NCBI GenBank assembly: GCA_947311845.1
Contig: CAMZMU010000080.1
Span: forward strand, 20,778,369 to 20,842,368
Length of the DNA stretch: 64,000 bases
DNA from: Poa pratensis
Lineage: Eukaryota; Streptophyta; Magnoliopsida; Poales; Poaceae
Reading direction: 5' to 3'
In this document: piece after piece, positions 47,254 to 57,463 of the stretch
Layout: every line of letters starts with the position of its first letter
Position numbering within the stretch: the first letter of the stretch is position 1
Notes under the pieces: generated by a model
What the model was told of the DNA's origin: nothing
Seen by the model: the letters and a program-made list of their open reading frames with translations, nothing else
Database searches by the model: none
Made by a program: the position numbers and the translations under genes

Positions 47254-48022
47254 TAAGGATGCAGGTGGGATGGACACGGGACGACCGCTTCCCACCAGCT
47301 CTGTCCCGACGGGACTAATCGGGATATTAGAAACTGGATACGGAAGCCCAGCGGTGCCCATCTAATTCAGGCTAAGCACAAAAGACCATCGCTGCAGCTT
47401 ATCTCCCCGCGACCCCGCAGCACGAGACGGTGCGGTCTCTCTCCAGTCTCCACCCGCCCGCCCTCGATTCTCTTCCGACGCCGGCACCGGCCGCCGAACC
47501 TGCTCCGGTTCCCCGGTCGGCGAGCCAGTTGACGGCTGCGGGGAGTCCCCCAAATCCAACCGCGATGGCCGCCCTTCCTCAACATCGGCACTCAAAGGTC
47601 TTGGTCGACGCTCGTGCAGCCTGTCCGGTTCGTGGACGGTGGCGGCAGCTCGGCTCCTCCCGGAGCAGATTCTCCATGAGGGGCTCCTCCAGCAGACCAA
47701 CGACGGCGGCCCGTGTGGCCCTTGGTTCGCAGCGTACGGCGGGGCAGCGCCCGCGATAGTGGCGGAGGAAGCCCGCCGCCGGCACGCAGCGCAGCGGCGC
47801 CTCGATGGTCTCCGCATTCCTTCGCCGCCGACACGCAGCGCGGCGGCGCCCTGCTGTTCTCCGCATCTCCTCTGCGCCGACTGCCGTACGAGATTCGTTC
47901 ACAGGTAATAGGGATAGTTGGCCCGTCCCACTCCGCCCGTACGGGATTAGTGACCGTATTTATCGGGACTATCGGGATGGGACACGGGACAACTGAAAAA
48001 TCCCATCCCACTTGAAATCTGA
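47254..48022. mobile_element. Non-autonomous hAT element with GC-rich cargo, copy B
   Basis: 769 bp flanked by CGCGCGTC (47246-47253, 48023-48030). It is the better version of 15807-16570. The GC-rich core 47400-47905 has overlapping ORFs on both strands and ends CACAG|GTAATAGGG. No transposase. Confidence 0.82.
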
Positions 48023-48030
48023 CGCGCGTC

Positions 48031-49159
48031 CCTCTACGCCGGGATGGACCAGTGCTTGCAACATCATCCAAATTTTCTCTGAATCCCGGGTGGATCCATG
48101 ACTTGTGCGTACATGCATGCTTTACCACCTTCGCCGCACTAATACTACAGTTACGCATGCGCACTTCCTACCTTCCCTATGGGACCTTTAGTTTTCAGAT
48201 AAGAAGGCACGATCGACGTACACGGCCGGCCAGGTTTGAACTTTTCTGAAGTCTTACTTCTCAAGTTTGACCATGGAATGGCAATAACCATCGTCCACAA
48301 CTGCATCGATACTGTTGCCGCTAGATCATCGGTAGGGGCCCGGACACGATTAGCAGAAGCGTCTACGCATCGCCCTCTCCACGCCTCGTCGCTACGCCCG
48401 GTCTGGTTACATCATCTTCTTCTTCTTCTTCTCAAGCGGGTTCCTTCCATTGGGACACAACGGTTGCTGTTGGCCGGACGGACCTTTCACTCTTCAGCTC
48501 GGAGTAGCAGACACCATTCACTTGCTCCGTTGCCTGTCTTTCCAAGTCTCCTCCGGCCAATTTGGACCGTAGCACCGATCTCGTTAGGCTCCATGCCACT
48601 ACACGGCTTATCCTCGCCGAGATCTCGGTCAAGTTAATTGATGAAGACACGCGCCAAATATCTGCGCTGGAGTGCGCAACTAGAGTATCTGGTGCGTGCA
48701 CTCTGCACGTACGCATGCATGGGTGAGTCCACCATCGGGAGTCACGTTTCGTGGGCATTGTTAGCTGTTGACACTTGCTCGCTCCACTAGACCACTACTG
48801 CCGCCGGGTAGCATCTCGACTCCGATTGGCAGTATCGTCGACCGATGATGGTAGCATGGCTGCTCACATACCTATATATGGTCAGGGGTTAGGTTGCAGG
48901 ACGGTGCCCGATCCGGCCCGCTTCCAAGTCAAAGTTCGTTTGATCATGATAAAAAGAAAGGGAAGAAGAAAACAAGTGGTAGAGAGATACGAGAACCAAA
49001 CCGCGGTTGAATAATTAGGAGGGTGGTTGTATCCCAGCCCATCAAAGTTTTATGTGAGTGTCTGTGTTTCGAAAAACAAAGTGGTAGAGAAATGGGTGAA
49101 ATAAGTGGCCCCGCTGCGGTTGCTTCATGGGCTGCTCCGAACGCAGCCCAGTAACAGGT
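48031..49159. other. Spacer between the duplicated block and the AT arrays
   Basis: 48031-48683 matches 16579-17225; from 48684 the sequence occurs only here. No gene recognised. A GC-rich patch at 49105-49155 (GGCCCCGCTGCGG, CGAACGCAGCCCAG) precedes the AT-rich arrays. Confidence 0.5.
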
Positions 49160-49299
49160 ACTGTTATTTTTTCCTTCAATTTTATTTTCTGTTTTATTTC
49201 CTCTTTTTCTTTTATGTTTGTACATTAGGAAAATGTACACGTTTTTTGGAAAATAAGAAGAGAAAATAATTCGTTCTCAAATTTAAATATGCACATTAT

Positions 49300-49790
49300 A
49301 AAAAAATATATTTGTATTATTTGAACATTTTTTAAATATAAACATTTATGATATTTGATGGATTTTTAAATATAAACAGTTATTTTATTTGAACAATTTT
49401 TGAAGATGACCATTTATTTTATTTGAACGATTTTATAAATATGAACATTTATCTTATTTGAACGATTTTTGAAATATGAAAATTTATGTTATTCGAACGG
49501 TCTTTCAAAAATAGCACTCATTCCATTTGAAAGATTTTTTAATATGAACATTTAAGTTATTTGATCGATTTTCTAATATGAACATGAAAATTTATGTTAT
49601 TTGAAAAATATTTAAATATGAACATTTATGTTATTTGAACGTTTTTAAAAAGTTAATTCCATTTGAACGATTTTTAAATAGGAATATTTAATTTATATGA
49701 AGGATTTTTATAATATAGTATTTGTGTAAAGATATATTAAAAAATATGAACATTTATGATATTTAAACTATTTTTAATATGAACAAAATA
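49300..49790. repeat. Degenerate ~35-40 bp AT-rich tandem repeat
   Basis: Irregular reiterations of AATATGAACATTTATGTTATTTGAACGATTTTT-like units with frequent indels. No protein is encoded. This looks like an aged minisatellite. Confidence 0.8.
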
Positions 49791-49799
49791 AATAATATT

Positions 49800-50190
49800 T
49801 TCGTACAACATAAAAACATTGAGTTTTAATATAAAAGAGAAATACAAAACGAAAATAAAAATAAAAATGAAAACGATACCTAAAAAGGAACAGAAAAGAA
49901 GAAAAAAAAGAAACAACGAAAGAAGAAAAAGGAAACGAAAAAAGAAAAACAAAGAAAACAAAAAAACGAACAAGAAAGCGATAAAAGCAAATCTGGCTGG
50001 AAGTGCTCGATTTGGGCCGGCCCACTGCGCGAAGGTTGTGCGCGTAGCGGTATGCACTCTGCGGCATGTGGCAACCGCGAACCGTATATGCCGCCCGTTG
50101 GCGCCCCTTAACGCGAGCGCTGCCCGAAGGATTCGTCCCGCAATTTATGTTTTGTTTTCGTTTTCTTTTTCTTATTATTTTTTATTATTT
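49800..50190. other. Purine-rich tract followed by GC-rich module with GGGCCGGCCCA
   Basis: 49830-49990 is almost pure A/G with some C. It is followed at 50014-50024 by the palindrome GGGCCGGCCCA and a GC-rich patch to ~50145. The same order (purine tract, palindrome, GC-rich patch) recurs at 50880-51080. Confidence 0.7.
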
Positions 50191-50195
50191 TAATT

Positions 50196-50830
50196 TTTTT
50201 AAATGGTTCCAATTTTTAAAATGTTTCCATTTTTTAATGGTTCCAAAATTGAAAATGGTTCCAATTTTGAAAATGGTTCCTTTTTCGAAATGGTTCCGAT
50301 TTTTGAAAATGGTTCTGATTTTGAAAATGGTTCCAATTTTGAAAATTATTCACTTTTGAAAATGGTTCCATTTTTGAAAATGATTCCAAATTTTAAAATG
50401 GTTCCATTTTGGAAATGGTTCCAAATTTTAAAATGGTTCTGAATTTAAAATGGTTCCAAATTTGAAAATGGTTCCATTTTGAAAATGGTTCCAATTTTAA
50501 AAATCATTCACTTTTGAAAATGGTTCCAAATTTAAAAATGGTTCCATATTGAAAATGGTTCTGAATTTAAAATAGTTCCAAATTTAAAAATGGTTCCAAA
50601 TTTAAAATTGTTTATTTTAAAAAATGGTTCCATTTTGAAAATGGTTCCAAATATAAAATGGTTTCAAATTTTAAAATGGTTCCATTTTGAAAATGGTTCC
50701 GAATTTAAAATGGTTCCAGATTTAAAAATGGTTCCAAATTTAAAAATTGTTCATTTTTTAAAATAGTTCCAAATTTAAAAATGGTTCCAAATTTAAAAAT
50801 TGTTCATATTCAAAATTTGTTCAAATTCGA
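50196..50830. repeat. ~16-17 bp minisatellite, AAAATGGTTCCAAATTT type
   Basis: More than twenty head-to-tail variants of AAATGGTTCC(A/G)AATTTT, with TTCT/TTCA variants. Units vary in length, so the array is old. It lies ~650-1270 bp upstream of the MLO start. Confidence 0.9.
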
Positions 50831-50879
50831 TTTTTTTTTCATATTCGAAATTTGTATTTTATTCAAATCTTACATTTTT

Positions 50880-51469
50880 ATAAAATTAAAAATTAAATAA
50901 AAACAAACGAATAAAGACGAAAAGAAAACGTACAGAAAAATAAAGAAAGAAGCAGGAAAAAAGAGAAATCATAAGAGAAAAGGAAAAAAGGAATGGGCCG
51001 GCCCACTGACGGGTGCCCTGCAGGCGGTGCTAGAGCGATGCGCCGCCTGCGGGCGCTGTATATCAGCTCCCGCTGCGGCAACTAGGGTTTTCCGCATAGT
51101 AGGCCGCACCTCACGTGCCGGCAGTAGGCCCATAAACTCGGCCCAGAGGGCATCACTCTCGCTCGCTCTGCTAGTTGCAACCCACCGGAAGGGATCGATC
51201 GTTGGCGCCGCGCGGGACACGAGAAGACCGGCGGCTGAAGCAAGGCACCCACGCGCCCCTCCCCACGCGCGCGGAGGGCATCACTCTATGTAGCTCGCAG
51301 CTAGAGCGCACGAGGCGGGGATGGAATCCAGCCGGTGGCCGCGGTCGGCAAGGCAGCGCCGCGACAGGCCGATTCCTTCCTTGCCGCCGCCCGCCTCCTC
51401 CTATCCCCCCTTAACCGCACGCCACCTCGCCATGGTCGCCGAGCCTCCGAAGCAGAAGATCGAGGAGGC
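50880..51469 (+). promoter_or_regulatory. Upstream region of MLO
   Basis: Purine tract, a second GGGCCGGCCCA palindrome (50995-51005), then GC-rich DNA likely to hold the MLO promoter and 5' UTR. No TATA box was fixed. An upstream ATG frame begins at 51321. Confidence 0.5.
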
Positions 51470-51743
51470 ATGGAGGACGCGTCGCTCGAGCACACCCCTA
51501 CATGGGTCGTCGCCGCCGTCTGCTTCGCCATCGTCTCCATCTCACTCGCCGCCGAGCGCTTCCTCTACTACCTCGGCAAGGTACGCCGCCGCCCCCTTCC
51601 TACACATTTGTTTATTAACACAGGCTGTTCGTCGGATTTTTTTTACATTGGTTAACTCGATGGTGGAAGCCCGGCGAATTTACTGTTACTGTTCCTGCCG
51701 ATTTCCGGTGAATTATGTGGGGTTTAGGTGGGGAGGGCTGTAG
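51321..51743 (+). other. Possible overlapping upstream ORF of MLO
   Basis: ATG at 51321, with a second in-frame ATG at 51432, opens a frame that passes the MLO start (51470) in another phase and ends at 51743. In a spliced mRNA it would leave exon 1 at 51580. It matters only if transcription starts upstream of 51321 or 51432, which is unknown. Its protein sequence resembles no known family. Confidence 0.35.
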
Positions 51744-53682
51744 ACAGTTTTGCTCTCAATTGCGAAACAATTGCCGGGGATGCTGGATCAGGATACCTTG
51801 CTCCATTGTGGAATTCGGTTCGCAAGCTCGCGGCAATTTCGGTTGGGCTTAGTTACCTAAGAAGTAGATGAAACTTGTGATAAGTGGCACATTGGACTGG
51901 GCTTTCGAGAACATTAACGCTCTGGACGAGATATAGCCAAGTGTAATTCTTTGGAGGAATTTTAGTGTCTCCTATTATTAGCTTCAAACATTCCTTGTTT
52001 TGTGCTAGATTGATACAACATAATTGGCAGTCGACGCAAATTTAGGAAGACATTCCTTCACCAACATTGTCTATTATTCCGTTGAAACTCTTAGAAGAGC
52101 ATGTAATCCATTGTTAAGGCCTCTTTACAAGTTTTAATACCCAAGAGCGTATTTGTTTAGTTGACTTACTTTTGTAGTCAGTAGTCAGTACTCAATCCCC
52201 CTACCACTTATGCTTTCTTCTACAATCGTGCAGGCATTAAAACACAAGCAGCAGAAAACACTGTATTCAGCTTTACAGAGACTAAAAGAAGGTAACATTC
52301 AGCAAATCGTAAATAGGAAACCAGACAAAGGGTTGGCCAATAGTTTGCACAGTTAGTATATGATAGTTGATTTTTTCTCTGCGTCTTATCTGATTCAATG
52401 GCTACACATGCAGAGTTAATGCTTCTTGGATTTATTTCCTTCGTCCTGAGTCTCTCTCAGGGTTTTATTGTTCACATTTGCATTCCGGAGACTGCTACGC
52501 GCTTCATGCTTCCGTGCAAGAGAGAGAATCACAAAGTTGCAGAACAAGGTGGCATAGTTTGCAAGAAAAAGGTTAGGAGAGCCATATTTGCAGAGATGAA
52601 TAGCCTTTTCTTTCTTTGAGTTGAATTCCTGATTGTTTCTTGGAAGTAGATACAGATCCTTCTACGCTGGGTAGCAAAACCGTGTTTCATTTATCTGTCA
52701 TAGGAAGCAATGTTAAGTGGTGTCCTTAAAAACAAAGAAGTTTAAGTTGTGTTGAGCAGAAATGTATTCTACAATGACCATCGTTAAAGATAGGCTTCTC
52801 TGTTTCAGGGTGATGTTCCCTTGTTATCACTGGAGGCATTGCATCAGCTGCACATATTCATATTCGTTCTTGGCTTTGTCCATGTTATTTTCTGCGCTAC
52901 AACAATATTGCTTAGTGGTGCAAAGGTATGTCTGCAAATATAATGTTCTGCTACATATGACCATGTTTGTGGACGACAAACTTACTCTGGCTGAAATTTT
53001 CTAGATAAGAAAATGGAAGCATTGGGAGACCAGAATTGACCGCGAAATACAAGAGAAATGTACGATGTTACCCTATGCTTTTGTTTCCTTGGTTTATTTT
53101 AATAAGCTCTTAATGCAGGTCTCCTACCCTATGTTATGTTACTTTATTACATAATATAGTGACAAACTTACAATAGATGCGGATATAATAGTAACTTTGA
53201 ACATGTACAATAGATTACAAAGATTCGGTTCTGACTAGCTGAGTGTTAATATTTAGTTGAATTTACTCTACTGGGTTCGTCAAGTTGAAGATGTGTTAAT
53301 ACACAAACATGTGTTGCTGCATGATTTGATTTGCAATAAAACATCTTTTGATTGGTCTTAAACCATTGTTCTTCCAACTCACAATTCCACATGACACATT
53401 TTCATTCCCCCAACACTCAACTTGGTATTCGCAAAATTCAGCCTAGTAAAATAATTTTTCCACACTCACCACCCCACCAATTAACGCGATACCAATTTGA
53501 GAAGCAAGTTCAGCAATTTATAAGTCTCATGCTTTTCCTAAAGTCTTAATAGAAATACCATCAAGATTCTTTAGGTCATTAAAAAATTCATCATTTCACA
53601 TGTTATAAATAAAGTTTAGAAGAGAAATTTTCATCATAATGCAAGAGCTGTACTGGGAGCTAGTGGACTGGGCCAGTGAGGG

Positions 53683-53713
<31 letters not shown>

Positions 53714-56700
53714 CATAGAGGTGGGTTGGGCTGGCAGTCTGGGTCAGTATTTTGGTTTATCTTACACATTGAGCCCATATACATATTCATAATTAATCCT
53801 TGAAAACAATATCAAACTTCTTGGTAATGGCCGGACATACCGCGCAACTCGGCATCCATACTAGATACACCACTTGTCTTTTACTCATGCCATTCCCCAT
53901 GTGTTCATATCCTGACGGTTTGTCATATTGGGCGAGTGTAATTTAATTGTTTTATAGTCTGTTAGTTTCTTTGTAGTTGTTCCAGAGTTCCTCATCTACA
54001 AAACAAGTGGACAAGTGGACACTTCACAGTTCGAGGGCAACTGAGTGTCCAAATTTCATATTCTAATAGTGCCAATGCACTAAAATCCTATGCTGCCTTT
54101 TCTGTTAGCCTTTTTTATTTTGGTACGGTTGTGCATGTTTACTCAATATATGTTAGCAAGTTCTGTGTGAAATAAATATGCATACCTTCTTAATTGGTTA
54201 GAGATATGGTCTTCAAAATTTTCCTCATTGCCTCAATAATTTTGTTTTTTACCGGAAAAAATGGTTCCAGTAGAGACAGAGTTTGCAGGAAAAGCTACAC
54301 CATTGCATGTTGTGCTACGCCGTGAACACCAGGGAGAATTTGTTAGTGGGCGAACAAAAGGATTTTGGACGAAGCTGGCTGTTGTAAGCTGGATAGTAAG
54401 TCATCTGCACATCCTGTCATATTGCTCAACTCAGTTACTTAGAATGTTCCATGTGCATGCATTTATTCAAATTATGGCCTACGTAATGTAAGGAGATCAT
54501 GTTAGCTGTCTAACCAACAGATGGTCTATAATTCTGTGGTTAGTCAGCACCTGGGTTGTTGGTTGCTAAGACCATGGCCTGAGCACACTGTCCTCATAGT
54601 ATGGAAAGCATTCACACAAAACCGCATTACTACATTATCATTCAAGGTGCTCCTGTATGATGCTTGCAATGGCTCAATCAATATCTTCACAACACTTTAG
54701 TTTATCCTTTACCATAATGAACTGCCTGGTGGAATGCGCTGTTCTTCCAAATCTAACAGTAATGTACACGGTTATTGCAATAATTTGTTGTTTGAACTCT
54801 CCTAATTTCGTGTACTATTGCAGATTGCATTCTTGAAGCAGTTTCATGATTCTGTGAGCAAATCAGATTATGAAGCGCTTAGATCAGCCTTTGTCTTGGT
54901 AAGATATATTGTTTACCCTTGCATATCATTTCTATATATTTCCCTGTACTGCCATCGAAGCTAATAGGTGTTATTATCTTGATTTCTCCCAATTTATTCA
55001 GATACACTACCCACGTCGTCCGGACTTCAATTTCCACAAATACATGACCCGTGCCCTTGAACATGATTTTAAGAGGGTTGTAGGTATCAGGTTGGTATCT
55101 TCATAGGGCATTTCTAACTTTTATTTGAATATATGAGTGGCCCTAAAAGAAGTCCCTCCATGCAGCTGGTTCCTGTGGCTTTTTGTCATCCTTTTCCTTT
55201 TGCTGAATATAAATGGTAAGTCTAGCTGAAGCTGTCACTCAACACATGTCTTTTTTAGGTAGCTGGATTTACTGTACAATAGTTTACAATAAGCTAGCAA
55301 GCTTACTTGATGCTCCACACCACACACTACCATTTTCTAAGCGGTCGAATCTGATGAACCTAACACCTGACTGTTGAATGAAAAGAAGTCTTGTTATTGA
55401 TTATCTTTACGTGTCAGATATCGGTATCAGCCCTCTTGTCAATCAGGGTATTCATCTAACAGGTTTATGTTTACTATTTACTGCCAAATGCAGGATGGCA
55501 TACATACTTCTGGTTGGCTTTCCTGCCTCTATTTGTAAGTGATCCGCTGTACATCTATCGATTCAAACATCCTGTTTGCAATTTTCAATTTAGTACTAAA
55601 ACAGAAAAATGCCTTTATTTATCTGAAAGATAACAATTCTTGATAATGGAATAAATTGCAGCTCCTGCTTGTTGTTGGAGCAAAGCTACAGCACATTATT
55701 ACTCGATTAGCTCAAGAGGCAGCAGCATCGTTAGCAGATGACACAAACCAAGTCCCGAAAATAAAACCATCCAAGGAGCATTTCTGGTTTGGCAAACCTT
55801 CGATTGTCCTTCATCTGATCCATTTCATCCTGTTCCAGAACGCCTTCGAGATTGGTTTTTTCTTCTGGATCTTGGTACTTCACGCTCTCAGCTTAAGCAT
55901 TTCATATTTCCGTTTATGAGGCCCTTGGGCTAACAAAGCTGTCATCTCCACAGGTAACATATGGGTTCAATTCGTGCATAATGGAGCAGAAGGCTTACAC
56001 CATTTCCAGACTTGTTATTGGGTGAGTAAAATTCTGTACCGGTTACCTTCTCATGTACGCTGGCACTAAATATCTACTCCCTCCGTTCCATAATATAAGA
56101 TGTTTTAGATGTTACACATGTTGCCTAGATTCATACAAAAAAGAGTGGACATGTACACTAAAACATGTCTACATACATATGTGTGCATGTGAATGTGGCA
56201 AAAGGCTAAAACATCTTATATTGTTGAACGGAGGGAGTAGATGCGTAGCGAGCTGCCATTTGTTCTTGCAGATATTCCGTGGCTTTCTCAGACACAGTTA
56301 ATAGTAAGAACGGTTTATGTGCTGTGTTTGCAGTTTGGTCATCCAAGTGGTGTGCAGCTACATCACCCTGCCGTTGTACGCCATCGTCACTCACGTAAAC
56401 TATCTCAACCATTTCACCTCAGCTCTCACAGATTCAAGTCAGATAGACACGCTTTTTCTTTTCTTTTGAGAACATGACATGCTAAAAATCTGTTGTGCCA
56501 GATGGGCGGAGACATCAAGCTGGAAGCGCTCGGGTCGGGCCTGCACGAGTCCGTGGCGAGCTGGGCCACGGGCGCCCGGAAGAAGGGTCGCTCGCAAGAA
56601 CTGAGCCTCCGGAACTCGCTCACCTCGAAGAAGACCGGTGGTGCTGCCAATCCCCCTGGAGCGGGCGGTGGCAGCGAACTTGCCGTGACGCGGGCGCCCA

Positions 56701-56858
56701 ACCAGCGCTTCGGCAGCTCCCGCAACATGCTGGCGCCGGCGGCGGTTTCGGACGACCATGGCGAGATCATGTCCGTCGTGGATATCGACGGGTCGACACC
56801 ACCCGGGGGTGACCTGCAGAAGCACCAGGCGCGTACCACGCTGATTGCAGTGCCGTAA
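51470..56858 (+). CDS. MLO: MLO-family seven-transmembrane protein, complete
   Basis: MLO proteins are plant plasma-membrane proteins with seven transmembrane helices and a C-terminal calmodulin-binding helix; members act in powdery mildew susceptibility, fertilisation or root responses. Fourteen exons with GT-AG borders and matching phase: 51470-51580, 52234-52291, 52414-52571, 52809-52925, 53005-53059, 54271-54395, 54824-54898, 55002-55090, 55166-55215, 55494-55534, 55662-55874, 55954-56021, 56334-56394, 56502-56858; 525 residues. Hallmarks: N-terminal TPTWVVA, ELMLLGFISF, PLLSLEALHQLHIFIFVL, FNFHKYMTRALEHDFK, SWFLWLFVILFLLLNINGW, EHFWFGKPSIVLHLIHFI, NAFEIGFFFWI, TLPLYAIVTHMG and a calmodulin-binding stretch around ESVASWATGARKK. 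The first extracellular loop is short. The exon 6 acceptor (54271) is the least certain. It does not look like the classical barley Mlo clade, so I do not infer a disease role. Confidence 0.93.
53685..53713. repeat. (GA)n microsatellite in MLO intron 5
   Basis: About 29 bases of perfect GA repeats in the largest MLO intron (53060-54270), which holds no other recognised element. Confidence 0.9.
56077..56237. mobile_element. Stowaway MITE in MLO intron 12
   Basis: 161 bp with CTCCCTCCGTTCCATAATAT ends and TA on both flanks (56075-56076, 56238-56239). It lies between exons 12 and 13 and disrupts neither splice site. Confidence 0.92.
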
Positions 56859-56973
56859 CGTCACGGCTTCTCTGTAAACGGTGCCGGCGGGTCGACGGGG
56901 CTCGTCTGCGGCCAGGTGGCGGGCAGGCGTACGTCGGGACATGGCATCTGAGTACATCGCGCATGCCGCATAT
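56859..56973. other. MLO 3' UTR region
   Basis: Short GC-rich stretch after the MLO stop. A transposon end begins within ~115 bp, so the polyadenylation site may lie inside the transposon. Confidence 0.5.
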
Positions 56974-57463
56974 GGCCGCGTTTGGTTTGCATCTCCTCGG
57001 GGCATGCTCCATGGGGCATGGCCTAAGAAAAACTGACTTTGAGCCCTGTTGTGGGGTTTGTTTGGTAGGCTGCAGCAAAGAAGGGGGCATGGGCTGAGAT
57101 CATTGTTGTTGGTGTTTGGTTGCATCATTTGCATGCTCATATGCAACTATGGCTGTGTTGGATTGTATGCAAAGTTGGCTGTGGCAACCTCTTCAACCAC
57201 ATGTTACCCAATGCTTACCGATAAACCACACAAGACAAGTAATGAAACAAGCATAGATATCATTGCATAATAGGATATTATTACGAAACCGAGTTCATCC
57301 GGATCAAAACAAACATGTTGATGTAGCAGGAATCAACAAACAGAAGCTTGTGCTGCATCTGAAGTTCATCAAAGGAGGGGTTAATATATACCTTCTCCAA
57401 CATAATCAGTTCTACTAGCTTAAGGAAATGCATCGACTGACTGGTTGCGCGGGTAGGTCCTAA

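Larger units (their letters stand above)
31445..48683. repeat. Copy B of the ~17.2 kb direct duplication
   Basis: Matches 1-17225 throughout, in the same orientation. Unlike copy A it continues without a gap into unique sequence on both sides: AP1 codons to the left, and the spacer leading to MLO from 48684. It therefore looks like the better placed version of the locus. It is not error-free: AP1 exon 1 and the region near 36907-36930 lack bases that copy A has. Confidence 0.97.

Noticed and set aside
50196..50830. CRISPR-like regular repeat
   Set aside because: Units are contiguous with no unique spacers, differ in length, and lie in plant nuclear DNA: a minisatellite.
56439..57146. 235-codon minus-strand ORF at the MLO 3' end
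   Set aside because: Antisense to MLO exon 14 and running into the transposon end; no family resemblance.
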